From: Gongronella butleri
Taxonomy: Eukaryota; Mucoromycota; Mucoromycetes; Mucorales; Cunninghamellaceae
Reading direction: 5' to 3'
DNA length: 64,000 bases
Assembly: GCA_025201375.1 (NCBI GenBank)
Contig: JAIWZP010000017.1
Span: 372,001-436,000, forward strand
Shown one piece after another: positions 11,856 through 23,454 of the stretch. Positions within the stretch are counted from its first letter, which is position 1. Each line of letters opens with the position of its first letter. Both the position numbers and the translations under genes were made by a program. A model generated the notes under the pieces. That model was not told the origin of the DNA. It saw only the letters and a program-made list of their open reading frames with translations, and made no database searches.

Positions 11856-12269
11856 ATGATCAGACCATCTAAGCTTTGGAAGAGCAACAAGACAGCGCCA
11901 GCAGAAACCCCTGATGTCAAAGAGGCGCCAAGCATGGTGCCGACGGTGACGGCAATTGAGCCGTCGCCATTGAAGCATACCAAGACGCTGATGGCGTTCC
12001 CATCGATGAAGATGAAGCCTAAGATGACGGTGCCATTGCTTTCGCCGCGACATCACAAGGAGGTGTATGAGCTATCCACGGTCAATGACTCGGGTGTCTA
12101 CCTTGCGCCGCCGGCCGCCGCCGAGGTAGCCAAGGATCACCCTCTGTGGGCCGATGACGCCATGGACGACGCCGTGGTCTTTGATCTGCCCGCCTTAGAT
12201 TGCCTGACCACCACCCATGGGCCTCATTCATTCTACACACCCTCCTCCACATTGCTCATTCATGCCTAA
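11856..12269 (+). CDS. Unrecognised 137-aa protein
   Basis: A single uninterrupted frame with a TATA box upstream and AATAAA at about 12438 downstream. I do not recognise a family. The N-terminus is basic and Pro/Thr-rich with several Ser/Thr-Pro sites (PSPLKHTK, LLSPRHH); a short conserved-looking segment reads KEVYELSTVNDSGVYLAPP; the C-terminal third is acidic (WADDAMDDAVVFDLP). No membrane segment or signal peptide. It is probably a disordered regulatory protein. It lies divergently from the stress protein gene and convergently with XLF, whose 3' end is about 310 bp away. That the frame is a real gene rests on promoter and context, not on homology. Confidence 0.6.
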   Translation: MIRPSKLWKSNKTAPAETPDVKEAPSMVPTVTAIEPSPLKHTKTLMAFPSMKMKPKMTVPLLSPRHHKEVYELSTVNDSGVYLAPPAAAEVAKDHPLWADDAMDDAVVFDLPALDCLTTTHGPHSFYTPSSTLLIHA

Positions 12270-12577
12270 TTCCAAATGAGCCACGCCCAATTGGGCCATC
12301 TCCATGCCTCTTACCATATACATACATACCATTTTTCCCACCTTGCCGCCCACAATTATCGTACTTGACGCCAAGGCTGCACTAATGTCTCGTTTCCCCC
12401 TCTCCCCTATTTTGATTTGTACAAAAGATTTTTTTTTGAATAAATGCAAGGATTCATCCCCTCCACCACCCACCCATAGGTCCGTTCCGATTTCCAAGAG
12501 CATGGGTAATAAGTTTAACCCGTGTTGCCGTGTCGCGGAGGCTAGAAAACGTGTGTCTTTTTTTTTTTTTTTTTTCT

Positions 12578-13932
12578 CTATTTCTTTTTAAAATGAAAGA
12601 GACTCATGCCCGGGCGCTTTTTTGCACGATTTTTGTCGAGCTTTTCTTGGTGATCCTTCAATGCCTTGTCTGCATCACGCTTGCGCGGCACCTAGTCATT
12701 GATAAAAAAAAAAAAGAGACAAAAAGAGAGAGCAAATTGGCTTGAGAAATCTGCACACGCCTCCGCGCAAAGCGCGCGCTACCTCAGCAAAGCAACCAAT
12801 TGGTTCCTTTTGCTTCCCCTCCCCCGCCGCGCCCACGCTTTTTTTTTTTTATTCATCCTTGGCCCATGCCAAGTTACGTCATTTTTGCCTGTTTTTACCT
12901 GGACGTCCTCCGGAGTTGGTTCTAATTTGATCGTGGGCTCGGACGACAATGGCGCCGATGACATCGACAATGTGTCATTCTGCAATGATTGCTGCCATGA
13001 CATGGCCTCTGCGTCCTTTTCGGCCTGCTGTTGGGCTCGCTGCTCTTCCACTAAGCAAGTAAAGGATGAGTCAGCAAGGGGTCACGCGCCAATTTGGGGT
13101 AAAGCTTGGCTATTTTACCCAAACCCGCCGCCAGCGGCAATTGCTCAAGCATGGCGACCGTGGGCGCGGTCGTGATAGATGCAGCTTCATCAACATTGGT
13201 CAGGTCCTTGTCCTTGCAAAGCGAAAAAAAGAGAGTTTTAGCCCGTTACGCAAGGATGTCAAGTGGGGTCCGTCTTTTTTCATGTGGTTTTGCTCCACTA
13301 TTTTTCTCTCCATCACTTTTATACCTTGTTTTGTGCAACGACCAGCAATGGCAATGTGAATTGCTCGTAAAGCACTTCCGACGCGTCCAGGCGCCGCGGA
13401 TCAGCCTTCCGTGCGCGTTTCACTTGCGTGTCCAGCAGCAAGCAGTCAAATGTCCATACAAACAGGCCAATGCTTCCTTCTGCACCCGTGTATTTAATCA
13501 CCAGCTGGGAAGATGGGGGCGAAATGGGGCGAAATGGGGCGAAATGTGGTGATATGGGGGTTCAATTGGTCTCATTCTTATAAAATTGATCGCATGCGCG
13601 ACATTTTTTTTTTTTTTTACCTTGGTATCGTGGCCTTTGACGCGGCATTGCGGCAGCTGGTTCGGTGCGAGGCACTCGTTTATCTTTTTAAACAGGGTGC
13701 GCGCCTGTTCGTCCGTCTCGATATAGCTTTTGAGTTCCTTGGCGCGCAGCAGGATAGCCTCGCGATCCATAGCTTCGTACCAGACGTGCCGCAGATCAGT
13801 GACGAGCAATTTGTACTCGAACGTGTCGTCGTCAAACAGCGCCTTAAAGTAGAATTGCGTGTCGAGCGCCTGAAAAGGGACCTGTTGAAGCGCACGGTGC
13901 GCCGACTCGTCCATCAACCGAGACGCGCTCAT
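12578..13932 (-). CDS. XLF/Cernunnos (NHEJ1/Nej1-like) end-joining factor
   Basis: Five exons on the minus strand, 13932-13621, 13504-13325, 13212-13119, 13050-12899 and 12691-12578, predict 283 aa; human XLF is 299 aa. XLF stimulates DNA ligase IV-XRCC4 in non-homologous end joining in the nucleus. The N-terminal head contains YKLLVTDLRHVWYEAMDR and RAKELKSYIE, matching the family pattern of a strand pair followed by VW and then RAKELN. A glutamine/glutamate-rich helix (VEEQRAQQQAEKDAEAM) corresponds to the coiled-coil stalk. The last exon is highly basic and ends GMSLFHFKKK, resembling the Ku-binding motif at the XLF C-terminus (basic patch plus Leu-Phe). All junction phases agree. The last intron (12898-12692) is the least certain. 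Confidence 0.82.
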
Positions 13933-14084
13933 TAAGAGACAACCAAAAAAATGACAAAAAGGAAGAAAAAAGACGTGGTGTGATCAAAATGGCGGGGAAT
14001 GGCGGGGATTCTTTTTATTTTTATTTTTTTCTTTCTTGCATTGACGACAATTGACTGTCTAAATATTTAATATTACAATGTGCT

Positions 14085-15264
14085 CTAGTTCTTCTTGACA
14101 ATCTTGAGAGAGAAATCCACGTGGGGCACGCCTTGGGTGAGGGTGCTCATGCTGAGGACGTCAATGTCTACAAAAAAACGGAAAAAAAAGAAAAAAAATA
14201 AGCAAATTGCCATCTTTGTGGGGACCGATTGGTGCTTTTTTTTTCATTGCTCGTTTTTTTTTTTTTTTTTTACCAGGGCAAAAGTAAGTGGCGCAGGTGT
14301 CGATGGTGATGCCGCCGCTGCACTCGAGCAAAAAGTGCTTTACGCCCTTTGCGGCCCAGCGTTCCTTGATGTTCTTTGCGGCGGCCTTCAAGCCGTCGCC
14401 GGAAAAGTTGTCGAGCATGATGATGTCTGCGCCGGCGGCAATGGCCTCGTCGGCCTCCTCCTCGGACTGGCATTCGACCTCGATCTTGAGGGCAAAGCCG
14501 CCCACGCTGCGCGCCTGCTGCACGGCCTTCGTAATTGACCCGGAGCTCCAGATGTGGTTGTCCTTTAACATGATCATCGACGACAAATCCATGCGGTGCG
14601 TGTCCAGACCACCCACAAGCACGCCATACTTTTCCACAAGGCGAAAACCAGGCGTCGTCTTGCGCGTCGCCGCAATCACACCCTTGAAACCGTTCGCCTG
14701 TTGGATCTCGTGCACCTTGTGGCATCTGTCGAACCAAAAAAAAAAAAAAAGGAAGGGGTTGGCCTTGTCAGTGTCCCTGTTTTTGCAATTTTTGCAATTT
14801 TTTCTTCTTTTTTTTCTTCTCTTTCTCGTTTTACCGCAACGCAATGCCACTGCAGCGGCAAAGGATGTTGAGCGCGGTGCGCTCACCAAGCAGAATCTTG
14901 CGGGCAGGACCCGTCACCTTGGCGCAAGCCTCCTTGTCCGTGGGGTTCAAGTAATCGCCTTCCTTGTGAATCCATTCCACCCTAAAAAAAAAAAATGATG
15001 TAATGAATAAAAATATTCTCCTCTCCTTTCTTTTATGTCCGAGCGTCGCCCAAGCCATGGCACTTACTTGCAGCCCAGCTGCTCGAAGACTTCGTTGAAA
15101 AAAGGCACGCCGGCAAGGACACCCTCGGCCTTGCAATACAGGGTGGCTTGCTGGGGCTCGTCGGTGACGACAAAGCCACCATAGTCGAACGAGGGCACGT
15201 CCTCCTCAAGATATTCAGCGACAAGACGCTTGTAGTTGGTGGCCAAAAGGTGAGAACAGTCCAT
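14085..15264 (-). CDS. BNA6: Quinolinate phosphoribosyltransferase (nicotinate-nucleotide pyrophosphorylase)
   Basis: Four exons on the minus strand, 15264-15068, 14981-14835, 14725-14274 and 14167-14085, predict 292 aa, the usual length (human QPRT 297). The enzyme converts quinolinate and PRPP to nicotinate mononucleotide, the last step of de novo NAD synthesis. Visible family blocks in order: [67 protein letters not shown] with the substrate-binding Arg/Lys/His, [36 protein letters not shown] and [20 protein letters not shown]. All catalytic-site residues I know are present. Introns have A-rich 5' parts and T-rich 3' ends. Cytosolic; no targeting signal seen. Confidence 0.95.
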
Positions 15265-16483
15265 TTCAAGTGAAATATTAAAAAAGAGGTGTTGTTTGAA
15301 AGGAAAAAGAAAAAAAAAGTAACACAGTTCGGCCCCACAAATACAGAAACGTGCCCACACCCCCCGGCCCCGGCCCTGATTTGCTCCGAGTCTGCGGCAC
15401 AGGAATTGACGGACCGCAGCTTCATTTTCCATCCATCATCATGCGTCACCCGTTCCTCGGATCCACATTTTGCAGTTAACGCAGCCTCTTCTCGGTCTAA
15501 AGTTCCCCCTTTTAGAGGACCATTGATACCCCCAACACGGATGAACATGCAGAAATGTAAAAAATTGTAAAAAGAAGAAGAAGCAGAAATGCATGAAACA
15601 AAAAAAAAGACGATATAATAGGATGATGACATTGAAACTGTACGACTAGCAAGAGAACACTCCCCTGCATGTCTGATTGGCCCGAGCTCAAGAACCCAGC
15701 ATGCATTGAAAAAGCACGCAAATTCGGCCGTGATCCACATTTTGATATGTTTTGTATATGCTCACTAGCAAAAGCGTGTCGATCGGCAATTACTCGGGGC
15801 AGTGACAAGAATCGGACGCGTTGCGTCCATTGGGACCATTGGACACGAAAAAAACGCGTCGGCGTGCGAATGGTGACGCGCCGAATATTGCAAAAATGCT
15901 TATTTTACTTTTGACACGTCGTTGTGCGTTGTGACGGGCATCACCTCGCGTCTCCATGCTACTGAAAAGAGTTGACGCCGCTGTGCAAGCACATGTCATC
16001 GACTGTGGCTCGTATTGCTAGCGTTCTTTACGAGAAAAAGCACAAATTTTAAAAAAAAGACATTTTGCGCAAATCGAATGCCTCTTTTTTCTCGTACCAA
16101 CCAGCAACACATTTGAAGATGGGCACTCGCTCCCAAAGACTCGATTGGCATCATGTTTGACAAGGCGCCCGAGGCACCCTGTTTGACAAGACGGCGTCCG
16201 AGGCACCCTGTGCCCCCCTCAATTGCCATTGTCAATGACTTTTGGCAGTCAATTGGCTGAAAATGCCACTCCGTCGGCGGAGTTCCTATTTTGATCAAAT
16301 TACTTTTGGCGCGGCCAGGGCTCTGTTCACGCCTCTTCCCCTTTTTTTTCTCTTTCTTCCTCGTTTCTCTTTGTTGTACCAAGGCTACACCCGGGTCATC
16401 TTGCTTTTTATCTGTCACTTGGACAATTTGTCGCTTGATCTCTCTCGCTTCCTTTCCCCCTCCCTCTCCTTTTTCTTTTTGGT
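15265..16483. other. Intergenic stretch between divergent genes
   Basis: About 1.2 kb between the starts of BNA6 (minus) and the coiled-coil gene (plus). No frame here shows a family signature. 16140-16220 contains a short imperfect direct repeat (GAGGCACCCTGT at about 16169 and 16201). 16320-16480 is pyrimidine-rich leader of the plus gene. Confidence 0.5.
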
Positions 16484-18643
16484 ATGGCAACGACGGCGGC
16501 GGATATTGAACACGTGCTGAAATTACTGCACGACAAGCTGGAAGAGGCTCAAAACGACAATTTGACGGTAAGGAAGGGGTGCCTGTGGCTAGAGGCAAAA
16601 GTGTCAAGCTTGTTCTCATCCTTTTAAAAAAATTTAGCTGCAAGGTCGCTTGGAAGAAGTCAAAGAGCAATGCAAAGCACAGAGTCGCGACAATGATTAT
16701 CTTCGCAGCGTAAGAGGCCCCTGGATGGAGATTTGCATAAGATTGGCAACAGCATGCGACGGGCTGGTTACCCCAATGGGTCCATGAGAAAGAGAAAATG
16801 AGAAAAAAGAGAAAAAAAAAAAAAGAGAGAGTGAGCGAGAAAAAGGGCTAATTGACAGATTGAAGGGGGCTGTTGTAAGGGAGAAAAGGAGGCGGGCAAA
16901 AAGCTTTTTTTTTTTTTTTTGTACCAGATAAATGGGCAGGGTCGAAATATGGCAATTGATCACGTTTTCTTTTTTTTCTTTTTCTTATTTATGATAGAAA
17001 TTGGCGAGCGTGCAACAGGATAATGCGAACTACAGCAAGACGCAGACACGATTGGAGACGCAATTGTATGCGCAAGAGCAGGATGGGCACGATTTGCGCA
17101 AGCAGATCCAACAGCTTGTCAAGGCGCGACGCGACATGGAGAGCAAGTTGGAAGCGGAATTGAACGTGTTTGAGTCTGATCGCGTCGCTTGGCAACAAAA
17201 GGAGGTGGAGATGTACAATCAGATCCGCACGCTGAGCATGGGCGAGCCTCGCACACCACGCACGCCGCGCCGCCCGCAGTCCGCGCTTTATTTGGCTCCC
17301 GTCGACGAACACACCGATGATCAGACGACTACTGCCGCCGCCGATCATGCTGGAGGCGCACTCAATGTCACGCCGTCGGTATCGTCGCCACTTGCGCTGC
17401 GTGCAGCACCTAAGCTCGCATCCGCCGACTCGGCCCGCGAACACAAGATTGCGCAGCGCACCATCAAGGCCCAGGATCGCATGATCATCGACCTGCGCGC
17501 CGAGCTCGACAAGCAGCAGAGCCAGGCACTCGACCGTGAGCGCCAATCGGGCCAGCAGGATCTCCGCATCCAGCAATTGGAGCACGAACTCGCAAGCATC
17601 AAGCAAGTCAATCGCTCCTTGCAGGAAGACAATGAAAGCTATCAGATTCTACTGCACGAAAAGACCATCAGTGGCGAGTTTATGATGAACCCCATCATGC
17701 AGGTAAAAAAAAAAAAAAAAAAAGTAAAAGAAAGATAGAAAAAATGAATTAATTCGTCTTTTTTTTTATTGAATCCAGGTGTCGTCCGATCAAGACAAAC
17801 CAGAGACACCGTCCAATGGCGCGCTCAACCTTGCTGCCGAGCTTAACATGGCCAATGACGTCGAGGCGAGTCAAAAGGAGGCACAAATCAACCATTCGAT
17901 CCAGAGTAAAGAAAAAGTCCAAATTGGCCAAATCAAAAGACGACTGACGCGCTCTTTTTTTTCTTCTAGAATTAACGGACGAGGTCAAGACGCTACAGGA
18001 CACGAATCGCGCATTGCAGCTGTACATGAACAAGATTTTGATGAAAATCATTGACAACAAGCAATTGGAAGACGTGCTCAGCATTGATCAGCCCAAGAAA
18101 AAGGCGCCGTCGCCGGAACCTGTTTCGGCGGAGCCCATGCCGACGACGCCGACGCCCACAAAGACATTCTCATCGTCGTTGCTTGCGAAAACTACATCGC
18201 GGCAGCAGCGTCGCCGCACGATTTCGTACTGGGGCAGCAAGAATGGCACGCCACCGTTGCCCGAGGCCGCCAATGGCGCAGCAGTTCCCGAGCCCACGCC
18301 GGTGGCTCTTGATGAGGCGCCGTCGCACGAGGAAATCAAGGCGCGGCGGCACACCGTCCTTTCTGCTGCGGAAACAACATCGACGGCACGTGCCAACGAC
18401 AGCGGATGGACCAAGGCGTTGCGCCGCATGAGCTTTGGGTGGGCGGCGACACCGACGATTGACGTGAAAGAGGAATTGACGCTGCCCAGCAGTACCACGC
18501 CACCCGCACACGCCGCCGCTATCCTCCAACAGAGCACGGCGTCGCCATTGTCCTCTGATATGCAGCTCAGCCAGTCCGGCAGCTCCACGACGGCCTCCTC
18601 CCTACGTGCAAGTAATGAACTCGGCACACTTCAAGAAGAATGA
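16484..18643 (+). CDS. Coiled-coil protein with Rab11-FIP-like C-terminal motif
   Basis: Five exons, 16484-16567, 16638-16709, 16998-17702, 17779-17905 and 17970-18643, predict 553 aa; all phases agree. The first 120 residues and residues 180-270 are heptad-rich coiled coil (for example KLLHDKLEEAQNDNLT, RKQIQQLVKARRDMES, QQDLRIQQLEHELASI). A linker has TPRTPRRPQ phosphosite-like repeats. At about residue 330 the sequence DTNRALQLYMNKILMKIID then LEDVL resembles the Rab11-FIP Rab-binding helix (LEDYIDNLLVRIME pattern). The C-terminal 210 residues are disordered, Ser/Thr/Ala/Pro-rich, with one basic box RQQRRRTISYW. Seen: coiled coil and motif. Inferred: effector or tether in membrane traffic. 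It could instead be a cytoskeletal scaffold. Confidence 0.75.
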
Positions 18644-18913
18644 ACCGGAAAATCCCTTGTTTTTTTGCAAAATTTGCGTCATTGATGTGGTTTCTCCCAT
18701 GACACGCCCGTCAGGACACATGATCTTATCATACCCCCCTTTTTTTTACACGAGTCTTATTTATTTCAAATCATAAACGACGATTTTCAAAAAATAACAT
18801 AGTTGAACAATGGCAAAGAAAGAAAAAAAGGTGGTATCATGCAAAAAGAAGAATAAAAAAAAGTGGGGTTGCTTGCGTAGAGGACAAAAAGTGCGACCAA
18901 GAGGTGGGGGGTA

Positions 18914-19621
18914 TCAGCAGATGATGCATTGCTTTTTTGATCTTGGCTGGTATGCCTCGATGAATTTCAATTGTTGCTTGTTGATGGCGCCCCGTCGACG
19001 TTCACGGATAAATGTGACGGCATCCAGAGGCGCCATTCCCTGCTCAATCAATGCAATGGCAACAAGAACAGGCGCACTGCATAAAAGAAAAAAAGAAAAA
19101 GACGCGTTCAATGCCATTTTTTCTTTTTTTTTCGCTTTTTGCCCCTTACCGTCCCATTCCGGCGACACAATGGATGGCAATGCAGCTATTCTCATGCTCC
19201 TTGTTGTCGAAGCGGTCGTCAATCAATTGCAGCCATGTGTGGATGATGGCGTCCGGCGGCGACGCGCCGTCGCTAAAGACAAAATCGTGCGTTTCGATGC
19301 CGCGGTCCTTTAGAATTTCTTTGGAGTATGTCGGCTCACAGCATCGCACCACATCTGTCACTTGCCACCGCTCGAATTCCTAATTTCAGGGGTCGCAATG
19401 GGGGAGGGGGGCCAACAACAAACAAAAAACAAAAAAAAAAAAAAAGGGGAGAATTCAGTCTCATGGGGGTCGAGGGGAGCGTCGTTTTTCAACCCGCTTA
19501 CCTTGATGTAATAGGGCAGGTTGTTGCTGCTAGGCGTGTCGACAATTAAAAATCGAGCTTTCGGTGACTCAATTAGCGTGGGTGCATGAATGTGGAAGCC
19601 TAGCGAGTGCATGACGATCAC
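18914..19621 (-). CDS. PRL-type protein tyrosine phosphatase with CAAX box
   Basis: Three exons on the minus strand, 19621-19502, 19379-19150 and 19076-18914, predict 170 aa; human PTP4A (PRL) proteins are 167-173 aa. The catalytic P-loop is HCVAGMGR (C111, R117), including the family-typical Ala after the signature Cys-Val, then [20 protein letters not shown] and [15 protein letters not shown], matching the PRL blocks. The general-acid loop reads FSDGASPP. The C-terminus RSKKQCIIC is a basic stretch followed by a CaaX box, so prenylation and membrane attachment are expected, as known for PRLs. The second splice junction splits the P-loop Arg codon. A TATA-like TATAAAG lies upstream near 19706-19712 on the minus strand. 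Convergent with the coiled-coil gene and divergent from EF-1alpha. Confidence 0.93.
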
Positions 19622-20247
19622 GACCGAGTTTAAACGAGAAGAGAGCGCAAATTGAGAGAGAGAGAAAAGAGAGACGATAAAAAAAAGAGGGACGTGGTGG
19701 CAAGGTCTTTATAAAAAGAATTGTCAGTTAGAGTTTCACCCTTTGTGTACCCTCATATCCCACAAAAAAACACACACAGCCCAAAATCCGCCGCATCCAG
19801 CAAGAACGACGCACAGAAACGATCGTTGGCACCTCGGAAGACCTTCAGGGCCGCCGCGGCCCGCTCACAGTCGCGTACAACGTTCCCTCCAAACACAAAA
19901 AACGCGGATTTGTTACCTTTTTCTTTTACAAAGGGCGGAGGGACGGAAAATGGCTGGTTCGGCACATGAAAGCACACAACAAGCTCGTGGAAAATAAAAA
20001 GGAAAGCAAGAAAGAAAAGCAGAAAAGATAAGCAAAAGGGGACGAAGGTGGTGAAAATGGGCCCCTCTCCTTTTTTGTACTGTGCGAAACCGGAGTTTGA
20101 AGCGGGGCCAATCAATTCAAAAGTGGCTTTGGTCATTCGGCAACCCAGATGGCGGCACCAAAAAAAAAAAAATCATAAAAAAAATCACATCCCAAAAAAA
20201 ATTTTCTTCTTTTTCTTCCCTCCAAACTTCTCGTTTCTAATTTACAG
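19622..20247. promoter_or_regulatory. Divergent promoter region of PRL and EF-1alpha
   Basis: About 630 bp separate the start of the PRL gene (minus) from the EF-1alpha transcript leader (plus). It holds a TATA-like box for the minus strand near 19710 and A/T-rich runs (20159-20210) just before the presumed EF-1alpha leader. An open frame on the minus strand (19753-20136) is Phe-rich and judged non-coding. Confidence 0.45.
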
Positions 20248-20305
20248 GTAAAAAATCGCTATTCAAAGAAAGCTAAAAAATGCTCACCTTGTTTTTTTAT
20301 TAGCC

Positions 20306-21881
20306 ATGGGTAAAGAAAAGACTCACGTCAACGTCGTTGTTATCGGTCACGTCGATTCCGTAAGTGAAAAAAGGGAGAAAAGTAGGGCTCGCGTCTCGTG
20401 TTTTATAGTTTCTTATCTTTTTTTTTTTGTTTTTTGTCGTTGCGAAATATAGGGCAAGTCCACCACCACGGGTCACTTGATCTACAAGTGCGGTGGTATT
20501 GACAAGCGTACCATTGAAAAGTTCGAGAAGGAAGCTGCTGAGCTCGGCAAGGGTTCCTTCAAGTACGCCTGGGTTTTGGACAAGCTCAAGGCTGAGCGTG
20601 AGCGTGGTATCACCATTGACATTGCTCTCTGGAAGTTCGAGACCCCCAAGTACCACGTCACCGTCATTGATGCCCCCGGCCATCGTGATTTCATCAAGAA
20701 CATGATCACTGGTACTTCCCAGGCTGACTGCGGTATCCTCATCATTGCCGCCGGTACTGGTGAATTCGAGGTAAGTGGAAAAGCCCATGGGCGGCGCCCG
20801 AGCTCGGCCAATCGCCGTGCAATTCAGCATTTTTCGCATTTTTATTCATTTTTTTTTCCTTTTTGTCCCTTTTTAGGCTGGTATCTCCAAGGATGGCCAG
20901 ACCCGTGAGCACGCTCTCTTGGCCTTCACCCTCGGTGTGCGCCAGTTGATCGTTGCCATCAACAAGATGGACACCACCAAGTGGTCCGAGGCCCGTTTCA
21001 ACGAAATCGTCAAGGAAGTTTCCTCCTTCATCAAGAAGATCGGTTTCAACCCCAAGTCCGTTCCCTTCGTCCCCATCTCTGGCTGGCACGGCGACAACAT
21101 GTTGGAGGAGTCCGTCAACATGGGCTGGTACAAGGGCTGGAACAAGGAGACCAAGGCCGGCGCCAAGTCTGGCAAGACCCTCCTCGATGCCATTGATGCC
21201 ATTGACCCCCCTACCCGTCCCTCCGACAAGCCCCTCCGTCTTCCCCTCCAGGATGTGTACAAGATCGGTGGTATTGGCACAGTCCCCGTCGGCCGTGTCG
21301 AGACCGGTGTCATCAAGGCTGGTATGGTCGTGACTTTCGCCCCCGCCAACGTCACCACTGAAGTCAAGTCCGTCGAAATGCACCACGAGCAATTGGTCGA
21401 GGGTCTCCCCGGTGACAACGTCGGTTTCAACGTCAAGAACGTTTCCGTCAAGGACATCCGTCGTGGTAACGTCTGCTCTGACTCCAAGAACGACCCCGCC
21501 AAGGAGGCCGGCTCTTTCACCGCCCAGGTCATTGTCTTGAACCACCCCGGTCAGATTGGTGCTGGCTATGCCCCCGTCTTGGATTGCCACACCGCTCACA
21601 TTGCGTGCAAGTTCGCCGAGCTCCTCGAGAAGATCGATCGTCGTTCCGGCAAGAAGCTTGAGGATGCCCCCAAGTTCGTCAAGTCTGGTGACTCCGCCAT
21701 CGTCAAGATGGTCCCCTCCAAGCCCATGTGCGTTGAGGCCTACACTGACTACCCCCCTCTTGGCCGTTTCGCCGTCCGTGACATGCGTCAGACCGTCGCT
21801 GTCGGTGTCATCAAGGCCGTCGAGAAGGTCGACAAGACCGGCAAGGTCACCAAGGCCGCTGCCAAGGCCGGCAAGAAATAA
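20306..21881 (+). CDS. TEF1: Translation elongation factor 1-alpha
   Basis: Three coding exons, 20306-20359, 20453-20770 and 20877-21881, give 458 aa, identical in length to yeast eEF1A. The protein delivers aminoacyl-tRNA to the ribosome as a GTPase. G1 is GHVDSGKST, split by the first intron between Ser and Gly; G3 is DAPGH and G4 is NKMD; domains II and III follow ([41 protein letters not shown]). A further intron is likely in the 5' UTR (20248-20303, GT to TAG, two bases before the ATG). Codons strongly favour C-ending forms and AAG, indicating very high expression. AATAAA follows at 21979. It is a standard species marker and could place the organism. Confidence 0.98.
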
Positions 21882-21978
21882 GCGTGTCTCATTTCACAGC
21901 CTTTTTCTTCCTCAAACCCAAACCCAAACCCATTGCATCATCCCCTTTTTCAAAACATGAGTTGTCCCAAAATATTTC

Positions 21979-21984
21979 AATAAA
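21979..21984 (+). terminator. Poly(A) signal AATAAA of EF-1alpha
   Basis: AATAAA lies about 100 bp past the EF-1alpha stop, after a C/A-rich 3' UTR with three CAAACC units. Confidence 0.6.
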
Positions 21985-23454
21985 AATATTCTTTGATCAT
22001 CAAATGCACCCAGGAAAAAAAAAAAAAAGGAATTGCGCCTTGAAAAGAGAGAAAATGCGATTGTGCACCAGACAATGATCATGATGCCCTGTCAATGATC
22101 TCGCTCGGTGCGTCTCAATTGGAAGCAGCAAAGCGTGGTCGGCTTTTGGATCTGGTTGCTCAATAGAAATGAGGGTAAAAGCAAATGTGCGATCGAAAAT
22201 TCGATTTTTCGCTCATTTCTGCTTTTCAAGCAAAGCTTTTCCAGCTCAAACTTTTCATGATGCTTTAACGATCCACGAGGAACAAGCTGCCCAAGCTTGA
22301 CATGCATCGCATCCCTGTAAGCCCAGCAATCTCGAATTGCTTGTATTTTGACATTTTCATGCATGACATTATGCTGTCAGAGCCAAAGGACTCCATTATG
22401 TCGCAGATACTTTCGACTGTTGTCAAAGCATGGCTGCGTGCAACGCGTATAAAACTAAAGATTGGATGCGCAGCCACCGCGAGAATCGCAATTCATGCGT
22501 TTTTCTTGTCTTTTCGATGTTTGTCGATGAAATAACTATCAGCAAGGAAAAAATTCATTGAGTCTGCTCTTCCAGCGCTTCTCGTTTAAATGAGCCCACT
22601 CACAAGTCTCTATGGCCACTAGATGGCGCGCAAGGACCATTTTCAAAAATCACGGATTTTCCAAGGGGTAGAGCTGGGGAGCTGAAAATGGTGAACTTTA
22701 GGTCCTCAGATCGCCACGCCCTCCAGATATAGGGTGAACACGCAACGTTCACCGGCGAAAGCACAAAAAAAAGTAGCAGTCCATTGAGCGGCTTTTGCGT
22801 AAAATGCAATTTGCTTCTTTTTTTCGCGTCAAGGTCAAGTCGACGAAAATTGATCCCAGAGCTGCGAAACAAAGACCAACAGAAAGAGCATAGTCTGCTG
22901 CGTATGTGAATATCGATGATCACTTCAAAAAACGAGCTCCAAGCAGAATTGACGCGAACAGGTCTTTTGCGGGGCAACTTGGGCGCGTGAAAAAGCGCGT
23001 CAGTCGTCGAGTGACACGCGTCTGTCCTTAATCAAATCCATGCATCTGGAGCACCTTTACTTGATGGACGTTTAAAAAGTGGCTTTATAATGTGGTTTGC
23101 CGGCGCGATTCGCCCGCAAAGTTTTTTTACTAAAATTGCTCATTGCTCATCAACCAACAGATGGATCACTCTCATTTTTGGCTTTTTACGCGTTTCTCCA
23201 TGCGCTTCATCCTGTGTGTGAGTTTGGCGCAATTCTGGCGACCTGATTTTTCGATTTTGGTTTTGGCGGCTCGCCACGACAAAATCTTGATTTGCGGCTG
23301 ATGCGCTCCCATTGCTCTTTGGCGGCCACCAAATGCACTCATTTGGTATTTTCGGCCTCGGACTTGTATTGAGACGCGCTTCCGAATCTTCAAGATGAAT
23401 TCCGACAAAATTGAATATGATCATCATAGATTTATAGTGGTGCATGGAGCTAAT
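21985..23454. other. Non-coding stretch before the tandem repeat block
   Basis: About 1.5 kb with no supported gene. Frames of 70-125 codons on the minus strand show no family match. Base composition is mixed, with several ACGCGT-containing strings. Confidence 0.5.

Noticed and set aside
20742..21599. 285-codon minus-strand frame opposite EF-1alpha
   Set aside because: Caused by strong codon bias of EF-1alpha; the plus strand is unambiguous.
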